This document shows positions 10,901 to 19,902 of a DNA stretch of 27,388 nucleotides, piece after piece. Both the position numbers and the translations under genes were made by a program. Source of the DNA: Purshia tridentata (taxonomy: Eukaryota; Streptophyta; Magnoliopsida; Rosales; Rosaceae); contig QANT01006685.1 of assembly GCA_003254885.1 (NCBI GenBank), forward strand, positions 1 through 27,388, read 5' to 3'. Under the pieces are notes generated by a model that searched no databases, had not been told where the DNA came from, and saw only the letters and a list, made by a program, of their open reading frames with translations. The stretch's first letter is position 1, and the number at the start of each line of letters is the position of its first letter.

Positions 10901-13900
10901 CAATATACAAACATTAGTTTGATTGGTTCTTTGTACAGAGATATAAAAGTCCTTGCATCTTGAAATTTTAGAAACCTAGACAACACGAAATTGGATAAAC
11001 AAGTTTTCACAAGGCATAAGATGTACTAACTGCTAACAACTTCTCAGGAGATACATGCTAACTATGGGTAGGAAGCAGGAACCATTATTTTTATAATTTT
11101 GGTCAAAAAAACAAAAACCGAGGAATTAAGCAAAAAGTTGAAGGTAATCCATCTGAACTTTAGGCTGATATCTTCTTGCCAAAAGTTACTGCAATCTTAT
11201 TAACTGAGAAAGTATAGCTGGATACTCAAAAGAAAACAAATCATTTCAAATAAGTTTCAGAGACACATCCTAAAAATTGATAAGTAGGGGGATATAATTT
11301 TCTGGAAATAACATAGTTAACCATCACTGAAACTGTTTTTCAAAAAAAAAACCATCACTGAAACTGCTTGAAGATTAAAAGGATTCGGTTCTGACAAGTT
11401 CAAAAGTGCATGATAATTACAAGCTTTTTAGCATATATATCACACAAGAATAGTTAGTCATCACTTGTGTTCCCAAATATCAAATCATTGACACTTGTCA
11501 TTTTCATGTTTCAACTTGAACTGCATTACCAATCAAAAGAAAAAAAGTTTAGATTGCAGATTCCACCAGGGTATTTATAACTGCAATGATGACATAATCT
11601 GGAGCCATTCTGTGCCAGTCAGTCAGGAGTGGTCACAAAAGCCACTATAAAACCTTAGTTACATGGCAATTTCATAAGAATTGATACCTAGAAGATAATA
11701 TTTAAATAAAAAATCGCTAAATGCAATAATCACAGTTCTATAACATGTTTAATATTAAGGGAAGATAGATGCGCTGCCAAGCAACTTCAAGAGCCTAGAT
11801 ACCTTGCCACCCAGAAAAGCATAAGTGTCAGCTGCAATTATGCTGCTGAAAGAAATCAAGGTTGCAACAAGACCAACAGTCCACTGAGCTTGTCCACCAA
11901 GAAGGATGGGCCATGCTGCTCCAATTCCTGCCAAAGAACAAACAAAAACCACAGCTTGACAAAACTCGATATTTTTTCTTTTAAAAAAAATGGATATTGA
12001 CTCATAAGGTAGAAACAGGCAAAGTCAGTGTCAATTTTCAAAAATCTCCCTATGCCTCAATTTACACCCAACTTCTTACCAGTGTTTAATGCTGGTGCTG
12101 CTAGACCACATCGAAGCTTAACCCAAAAACAAGGAAGATATCCACAATAAAATAGCCCAAACATTGTGCTACTGAGCTGTGAAAAGCGAGGATTTCCTCT
12201 CTGTAAAAACAATGCCATAGCAACAAAAAAGGAAGCAGATGTCACAGAAACATCAATTTGACCACGATACCTGTCCACATAACAGAAGTTCCAATAAGAA
12301 ATCAACATCCATTACCTTTCCAAAACCAAAGTTCATGCCTATACAAATCGCGATTAAACAGAAAGAAAAAAAAACCATATTCTTACATCCTCTCAGCAAA
12401 AAAGACTAAAATCCTGGGTGCAATAGTACATTATTAAGACAAAAAATGTTTTTGTCCATTTAACATATTAAAAACAAATCCCAAATTATTAGGCCTTTTC
12501 ACTTATTTTATCATATCCTATATTGTCCTTTGTTATCTAATGAAAGTTTCCACTTGACCCAAAAAAATTTAAAAAAATTAAGATGAAGCAATGAGTAAAT
12601 CAACAGTATACACCCTATACCCATGACAAACATATCCATAAAATTACGAGTTTAAGTAGCAAAATTATGAGTTCAAGTAATATTCAGGAGTTGATTGAAC
12701 AAGAAATGAACAACTCAGCCATGAAAAGGAGATCTAAACAGGGAGCATGTTATTGCACTATCTACTGTGCTATAGTTGGAAGAAATCAGAAACAAGGGTC
12801 AAGGATTTTTTTTTCCTTATGTGAGCATACTGAATACTGAAAAAATCAACTCCACAGACATGTTCTAATTGATTGAGTGACAATCATAAAGATTTTAATG
12901 TAATAGACAAGAAACAGATTGCTTTTCTTTTTAAACACAAGGATACAGTGATAAAATTGCAACTCAGTGCTAGTGCAGCCACCTTTAAATCAGTCCCTAA
13001 ACTGAATCACTAATTCATATATATATTATATCTTACCCCCTCCCCCACCCCCCAATTCTCTGTACACTGAGTGCATCTTCTGTACATCGATTCTATAATA
13101 AATGAAAACTACTTCTCAATAGAAAAAAATGTAGATACTAACTACAATTTTATCTCCAATTTCCAATTGAACTTGAATATTTTCATAAGGAAATAACATT
13201 AAGTATATGACCAACAAAATAGGAAAGATAAATACTATCATAAAAAATTCTGGGCAGCAGCCCTACAAAGAAATTTGAGGAACGTTACCGATCTTACAAG
13301 GTAACTATGGGCATGACAGCACAAATAACAGAGCATACTCGTGACACATATCGAGGTGGAGGTGTCATTCCTGCAGTAATTCCACGACTCCTAACCAATT
13401 CAAAATACTCGCGTGAGCCGACAAATACAGCTGCCGCCAATGCTGCTGTGAATACCCATCCTCCAGCCAATACAACAACACCAACGGACAACCCAATGCC
13501 GAGTCCAAAAAAAATTCTTTTTTTTAGCTGACTCATTTTCTGTTGATGCTCTGAGACCCCATCCTCATTCATTGACAATTTATTGCTTTTGTGAACTTCC
13601 TATAGCATACCCATTTCAGTTTATTCCTTCAATAAAGCATGAGACCTCACAAAAACAATATACAAAAAGTGCAAGAAACATGTTCAAAGTTAAAAAAAAA
13701 TTTGAAATACGCATGAAACCATTTCACAACCCTTTGAAACTCTTAGCATGCATTGCCTTAATACCAATGCCATTAACATTATTACATGGTCATATTATGC
13801 CTAAGAATTAAAAAAAAATTCCAATTAATCCAGTGTCAAAAATTTTCCAAATTTCACTCCTTCATATCACTACCAACCACATTAAGCCATTAAAGCAGCT

Positions 13901-14267
13901 TCCTTTTCAACGAATTCACCAAAATGCCACTACCAATCACAGCCAAACCAAAAATTTAAAGACAAAAAAAAACCAATAATCCTCGTTTATTTTCTCCAAG
14001 CACCTGTTCGGCATTGTCCTCGCCAAGCCGGTCCGGCTCAGCTCGAGCCACAGCGGTGATTAGGCGGCGATGAGCCGAGGCTCCACTCCGGCCGAGCCCC
14101 AGCGCGCGTCTATTTACATCGAAGAAAGGACCAACTTTCGCGCTCGGGTGAGCGAGAAGAAGGGTTTTGGAGGGTGAGGGACGGCAGGGACAGGCGGGAA
14201 GAGAGGAGAGAGAGACCGGGATTCGCCTGCAGCGGTGAAGTTCGAAATACGACGTCGTTGTTGCCAT
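7994..14267 (-). CDS. CDS4/CDS5: Phosphatidate cytidylyltransferase (CDP-diacylglycerol synthase), plastid CDS4/CDS5 type
   Basis: Converts phosphatidate and CTP to CDP-diacylglycerol plus pyrophosphate, the committed precursor of phosphatidylglycerol in plastid membranes. Seven coding exons (minus): 14267-14004, 13599-13298, 12270-12080, 11927-11803, 10810-10677, 9106-8991, 8085-7994; total 1224 nt, 407 residues plus TGA. Phases match at every junction and all introns are GT-AG. Residues 1 to about 75 are rich in Ser, Arg and Ala with almost no acidic residues, fitting a plastid transit peptide. Hydrophobic segments follow from about residue 118. The family signature runs from about residue 359 to 386: S-MIKRD-x3-KD-x4-IPGHGG-x2-DRVD, with all the conserved Lys, Arg, Asp and His residues present. 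The C-terminus ends in LPLYGV, as I recall for plant homologues. Whether this corresponds to Arabidopsis CDS4 or CDS5 cannot be told. Intron 5 carries a hAT-type element; the splice sites are intact. Confidence 0.95.
9651..10570. repeat. Tandem duplication (about 100 bp units) split by a transposon
   Basis: Unit 2 (10474-10570, 97 bp) matches a unit 1 made of 9651-9695 plus 10417-10473 once the intervening transposon and one copy of its target duplication are removed. Unit 1 has five extra bases (TCTTC) at the point next to the insertion. Both units lie in intron 5 of the CDP-diacylglycerol synthase gene. The transposon is in only one unit, so it most simply inserted after the duplication. 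Confidence 0.9.
9696..10408. mobile_element. Non-autonomous hAT-superfamily transposon
   Basis: The element is 713 bp, begins CAGTGGCGGATCCA and ends TGGGTCCGCCACTG, giving 14 bp terminal inverted repeats with one mismatch. It is flanked by a perfect 8 bp target-site duplication CTTCAAAG (9688-9695 and 10409-10416). An 8 bp duplication with CAGTGGCGG-type ends is the hAT hallmark. There is no transposase-size open frame, so it would need an enzyme supplied elsewhere. An internal repeat of AAGGGTAAGTTGATGATAG lies near 9934-9985. It sits in intron 5 of the host gene, well away from both splice sites, and is more GC-rich at its ends than the intron around it. Confidence 0.9.
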
Positions 14268-15652
14268 GAGGAATTTGGGGATTTATTGGGAGTCAGTATT
14301 GTCTGGTTTAGTTAGCATGTCCAGATTGCGATTCTGCTTTTTCTTACTAGTTACAAGTTGTGTTGTGCCATCGATTTTAGGGGCGGTATTGTAGAGGAGT
14401 TGATATTTGTTTCTCTCTCCCTTTTTTTTTGCCTAAAAATTATTATGTCTAACCCTAACATCACGTGATCTAATAACATAGTGTTATTAATTCACTATGA
14501 AGCTCCTTCATTTGCACTCAATGGTCTACACACCCCAAACCCAAACCACCAAACACACCCACCCCCTCGACACCACCTCTCCTTTTCTCTTTTTCTTTCT
14601 TCTCCATTTCTCCTATATGTTTCGACGACTTGCAGCTTATGCTTGAAAGGACAAGAGGTCGGCGAGGTCGTAAACCATCTCCAGTGCCTCCATTAGTGCC
14701 AGCACGTCTATGCCTTTATTTATGGCTTTTGTCATCTGAAGCAATTTAAGCATCTATACTAAAACTAATTTACAATTAGTGAAGAGACTTAATACCTTAT
14801 AAACACATATGCAAAGCTTTATTTTTTCAATTTAAGACATTGCTTCACATTATTCTCAACACTCCCCGTACATGTGGTGAGATTTTAAATTAATACGTGG
14901 ATAATTTATGTTGGCTAACGTGATAACATGTGTAGCCGTTTGGACCTATCACGTAAATAATTTACCCTGATACCATAAAAAAATCTAAGCATCCATCTCA
15001 AAATTAATTTACCATGGGTGAAGAAGCCAATACTTTATAAATACATATGCAAAACTCTAGTTTTCTAATGTGATACATTGATACATTGCTTTACAACACT
15101 CTCAACGTCTTCACTAGCATCGACTGTGCCTTTGCTTTTGAGAGCTTGACGTCATTTGGTGTGATTCTTCTCGACGACAGGTGCAAAGAGAGGAGAGGGA
15201 CATAGAAGAGGAGAGAGAAAGGAAAAGAGAGAGAAGAGAGAGAGGAGATAGAAAGGAATGAGAGAGAATGAGAGGCACCATCAGCGATGGTGGTGCCGGT
15301 GTTAAGCTCCATGGCAACAGCGGAGGGAGGGTTGGGATAGATAGTGGTTTTTTGTTTTTTTAACAAAAAATTGTCCTCTATGTCTTTTTTTACTAGGGTA
15401 AATTGGTTATTTCAAAAATTGATTACAAGGGATGTGTAGTGACTAGTGAGTAAATATGAGGTGTGCAAATAGCTGCCTCTAAATATATTGTATTGATTGG
15501 TCGAGAAGAATGACGTGTCGTTTAAATGATGATAATTCGACAGGTCGTCTGTAACTGTAAGACTGCAACCGCTGATAGTCTGAAACCAGTTCGTGTTCTT
15601 TTCCGTTTGCGGTTGAGGCGAGGCTCGTTGCCAATTACTCTCACAATCCAAA
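14268..15652. promoter_or_regulatory. Divergent intergenic region between two start codons
   Basis: This 1.4 kb interval separates the start codons of the minus-strand CDP-diacylglycerol synthase gene and the plus-strand EF-hand gene, so it must hold both promoters and both 5' leaders. No TATA box is convincing by eye. The centre is occupied by diverged transposon-like repeats (14748-15106), and a GA/CT-rich block lies at about 15180-15275. Short open frames at 14481-14696 and 15091-15366 look like composition effects. Confidence 0.5.
14748..15106. repeat. Diverged direct repeats, probable transposon remnant
   Basis: About 14748-14864 and 14986-15106 are related in the same orientation. Both begin AAGCATC(T/C)AT and share AATTTAC, GTGAAGA, CTTATAA or CTTTATAA, ACACATATGCAAA or ACATATGCAAA, ACATTGCTT, and a CTCAAC end. 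The sequence between them holds TGTGTAGCCGTTTGGACC and ends in CTGATACCAT, wording that I associate with dispersed plant repeats. No open frame or clear terminal structure remains, so the class is not assigned. Confidence 0.55.
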
Positions 15653-18539
15653 ATGCCCAAACACGAGCTCTCAGACTCGGATAACGAAGAAACACCGGAG
15701 AACTCGAGTTCAGAGCCAGAGCCAGAGGACCCGGAAAAGCCCGGCAATGGCCAACAAAAAAACCATGTGGGAGGAGTGTCAGAGTACGAGAAGCGGAGGC
15801 TATCGAGAATTGCAGAGAACAGGGCAAGAATGGAGGCTCTGGGTCTGCCCAAAATAGCTTCCTCTTTAATGGGTTCGGCTCAGAATGTGCAGAACAAGAA
15901 CAAGTACAAAAAGGAGAAGAAGGGGAAAGCCAAGGTCTTTGAGGACGATGAGGACTATAGGCCTGAAGAGGAGGGACCCAGTTCTTGTTCTAGCGAAGAG
16001 GAAGCTATCAAGGATGATGATGCTGATGAGGATTTTATGAGTGAAAAATCACCTGGGTCACGTAGAAAAAAGGTGATTCGTGTGTGTGTGTGTGGAGATT
16101 ATACGATAAGTTTCAAAAATAAATTTACTTTCTTTGATATTGTTTGAGTAGGTGGATTGGTATGCTTTTCCTTTCTTTTCTGTTGGGATATTGAAAAAAA
16201 AAAAAAAGTGTAGTTCTTTTCGTAATGCATATTATTGTGGACGGTGGTTCTGTAAGATGGTTGTCATTTCTTGTTACTTCAACTATGGACATGAACAAAT
16301 CAACTACAGAAAAATAGCATGCCAAATATTAGTGTGAAGAGATTTACTGTGAAGTTTATAAACAATGTGCAAGTTTGTCATGGTAATTTTGCTTAACCAT
16401 TGAACCAATTTCGTTGATCGACAACTTAGAAGACTACAAGTCAAAGTTGCTAGCCTGCAAACGGAAAAAAATAAATTGCTAGCCTAGTGGTGCCATACGG
16501 CAGCATGAATTAGTGAGACTTGGACAATTTACAGGTGGGTCTAGATTGGGTTTCATTCAGGATGCTGCATGAGAGTTTTAAGACAGTGATAGTTGATATA
16601 AAGGTATACAAAGCTTCAACATAAGATTTGAGCAAGATCGGATGTTCTAATTTTTGAATGCTTGGTTTAGTCAGCATGTTTTTTCACTAATGATTATAGG
16701 CATAGAAGGCCATGTGCTATGGCGTGAACTACACTACTAGTTGGCTAACCTTTTGAATTATCTGTTTCCTGAATCTCTATCCTGGTGAAGAATAAAGGTT
16801 CAAAACCTAAGAAGGCTGTTTCCCGAAGTATTGTGAGTAACTCAGATTACATCGATGAGGATGAGGCATTGAAGCAGGTAAGTTTAGTATCCTTTTAAAC
16901 ACATATCATTTCTCATTGCTAGGCTTAGATTAATAGGGTAGACTATCAATCAACTGCTATGATACTGGCCCTGGTGATTATACAGACAACTATACTAATT
17001 CATTTGCGTTCATATGCAGGCAATTGCTCTTTCATTACAAGATTCTGCAGAAGGCTCAGGTGTGGTACCTAGTGGGCTTTCAAAGTGCTCTGATCTGGTA
17101 AATGCTAATGTTAATGAAAGAAGGGGAAACACTCAGATTCAGGATGATACAGGAAGGAGGAAGAGGAAAAAATCGGTTTGTTATCTTAAGCGGAGATGTT
17201 TCACCTTTCTGCTATTTTTCCTTACCTAATTGTTGCATTGGGCGGTTTTCTCTGATTTGTGTGCAGCAGTTTGCTAGTCGGCTGCAGATGACAGAGGATG
17301 AGTTGGTTTTGCACTTCTTTCAGTTTGATGGTAAATTAAAATTATGGTATCTCTGTCTTGTGTGCGTGATGTGTAGAGAGGGGTTAGGCTAGGTTTATTA
17401 CTCTGAAGTGGGTAGGTTAAGGAGAGACTATGAGTAGTTGCTCACCTAAATACCCAAATGAAGCACAAATTGGCACTAGTTAACATAAATCCCACTGCAT
17501 TACCAAAACATTATCATGGCTTGAGAACAAAAGCACCTCAAAAGTGTTAAAGAATGTTGGTTATGAAGCTAACAAATAGTAACAGTATACAAGATTCTGA
17601 TTTTGTCTTAAAGACTGGCTGATGATTAGAATTCAGCATGCTATGTACAATTGAGTAGTTGTCAGGTGTAATGCCATTATGAAAAGAGTATCTGTCAATC
17701 AGCTGAAGTCTTGCCTGGGTTGAAATTTGCCATTTTAGAGAAAACCCATTGCTAAAATTTGGATGGTGCACATCTGACCATGGTGGTGTCTTTGGTTCAC
17801 ACTATTGTATTCACTATGCAACTTGTGGCACATTCTATTAGTTTAGATATGTTGCTTTATTATTAGAATCGCATAAAATAGGAAAGAAAGTATAAGTAAT
17901 CTTCAACTTACTTAAGTTTACTGTATCATTTGTAATCTACTCAAAACCTGTATGTTTTTAAGTTGACGAAAGGTAAGAGCCTCAACTCTAACGAAGCCAA
18001 AATAGAAATATGCACACATTATTCTTGACCTTGGCCATTGATGAGGGAACTCCATGCATGCAGAGAAATGGAATGGGGGAATTTCTATAAGGGATTTGCA
18101 AAGAGTAGCAACTGCCCATGATTTTGTGTGGACTGATAAGGAGTTGGTTGACATGATTCGTCTCTTTGACAGTGATGGAGATGGGAAGGTTAGTACCTGC
18201 TGCCTCTTAATGTTCTTTTGGTTGTTTCCTTCTATCTAATCCTGTCACTCATGCGTTTAATTTTTGTAATTCTGTTATATTGAGTTTACTAAGGTACTGA
18301 AACTAGTTTCTGGGAACACTTTTTTGTAATTTTGTTATATTGACTTTCAGAATATAAGCAAATTTTTTTCCCCTCAACATCTCTAGTAATTTCATTTTTC
18401 AGAAAAAGAAAAAAATTAAGTATTATGCTGATAAATGTTGTTTCGGATGTTCTGTTGCTGCCTATTGCAGCTAAGCCTTGATGATTTTCGGAAGATTGTT
18501 GTTCGTTGCAACATGATAAAAGAGTCTGAAAATTCTTGA
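15653..18539 (+). CDS. Acidic protein with UIM-like motif and two C-terminal EF-hands
   Basis: Six coding exons: 15653-16072, 16791-16877, 17020-17175, 17267-17330, 18064-18188, 18471-18539; 921 nt, 306 residues plus TGA, with all phases consistent. The N-terminal 40 residues are Ser/Glu-rich. Residues 45-66 carry a basic helix-like motif (YEKRRLSRIAENRARMEALG) seen, as I recall, in plant nuclear proteins. Further basic (about 82-95) and acidic (97-127) blocks follow. Residues 161-178 (acidic run, then ALKQAIALSL) fit a ubiquitin-interacting motif, with Ala170 and Ser174 as key positions, and span the exon 2/3 junction. A basic RRKRKK cluster precedes the EF-hands. Loop 1 (242-253) is degenerate, with Lys at position 3. 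Loop 2 (278-289), DSDGDGKLSLDD, looks Ca2+-competent although position 12 is Asp instead of Glu. I infer a nuclear, Ca2+-responsive role. I do not recognise a named gene. Confidence 0.85.
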
Positions 18540-19902
18540 TTGATGGGTTCGGAGTGGTGATGAAACCATTTTTGGAGTAAATATGAAGTATGTGTCATAT
18601 GTGTATTTTGTTGAATTCTGTCGTGATTGTTAAATTATGGTTTTGTTGAATTTGAACTTTTTATCGGATGTCCCGAAGAGAAATACAAGTTACATCAGTT
18701 GTCAGATGATTGATTAAACTCCAATAGATGATAAAGTTTAGGTGGCCAAAAAAAATGGAAAACTTTTCAATTAGTCATTTTTCTAAACACGGTACTGGTC
18801 TTTTTTTCTTTTTATTTTTTGTGATAAGCTAAGTAGGATGAGAAATATTTTGCTCACTACTGGTGAGTATTACCACTATGCTAGTGGTTGATACGTGTCC
18901 CTCAAATGACATGTGTCAACCACCTAATATGGTACTAATGCTCATTACTATATTTTTTGTAGTTAGCAAAATAGCACTCATGTATGATAATGAGATTTGT
19001 TTCGGTCCTTCGGTTTATGATTGTCCTTAGGCCACATTTTGCAAATTGCTTGAATTGGTACACAAAAAAGAAGGGTAAAGAAGAGGTGGAAATATGCAAC
19101 TGTTTTTGGGACATTTCTTCAGCTGGTAAAGATTCTTTGTATCAAAGAAGAGTCGAAAAATGAAGACCTAACAAGGTTTTATAATTCACACTCGACTGTT
19201 ACACGGTGTGCAATGTGATGGGAAGTGAAAGTTAGAAATAAGGATAAAAGAGGGTAAGTCATGCATGGAACTGAGTTAGTGAGTTGATAAGGGATATGAA
19301 AATAAAATAAAAAACAAAGTGAAAATTAACTAATAGTAGGATATTACATACTAATCACATCATGAACTGTAAAGTTAAAGCTATAGAATGAATGAGAATG
19401 GAAATAAAAATAGGAATCAACTCCTCCTTTTAAGAATGCAAAACCTCCATTTTTGTAAATTTTAGATATACATTTACTAAGCATAAAAATGAATCTGATA
19501 CCCATTCACAGATAGGTAATCCGCCAACAAACAAACACTATCTAAGGGTGCATTCTTGCAGGCCTCATTAAAACCATTATTCCATTGGGGGAAAAGAAAA
19601 AACAAATGTACTTGAGAGGTGGGCACACAATGAAAAGCTTTCAACTTCTCTGTCAATTACAAAACCCATTTAAGCAAGTTCCCTTGGAGTCAAACACCTC
19701 TTAATACAATGAGCAAAAGCTCCCTCTAAATGGTCGCACATTATGTTCTCTAGAATCAATACAGATTGGTAATTCCATAAACAAAAGTTACTGCAAATCA
19801 ATAACACATTCAATTTCTGGTTTTTATTTTTTATTTTTTTTTTTATACAGTTCATTTGTCCAGTAAAGGAAGTCCCACAGGAAGATGTGATGCCTGTGCC
19901 GG
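18540..19902. other. Convergent intergenic region and both 3' ends
   Basis: Holds the 3' untranslated region of the plus-strand EF-hand gene on the left and that of the minus-strand VAP27 gene on the right. A small foldback lies at 18862-18946. No additional gene is visible; the minus-strand frame at 19670-19906 merely overlaps the VAP27 3' end. Confidence 0.6.
18862..18946. repeat. Imperfect foldback (about 38 bp arms)
   Basis: The left arm (18862-18900) and the reverse complement of the right arm (18907-18946) share ATTA, TAGTGGTTGA/AGGTGGTTGA and CGTGTC/CATGTC blocks around a very short loop. It may be a small MITE remnant or a chance stem. Flanking duplications are not clear. Confidence 0.4.

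Noticed and set aside
15412..15852. Minus-strand 146-codon and 101-codon frames.
   Set aside because: They overlap the first exon of the plus-strand EF-hand gene antisense and reflect its Glu/Ser-rich codons.
18022..18036. ATTCTTGACCTTGG resembles the start of the TAS3 tasiARF small RNA.
   Set aside because: Only about 12 bases match, it lies inside an intron of the EF-hand gene, and no second tasiARF or miR390 site is present.
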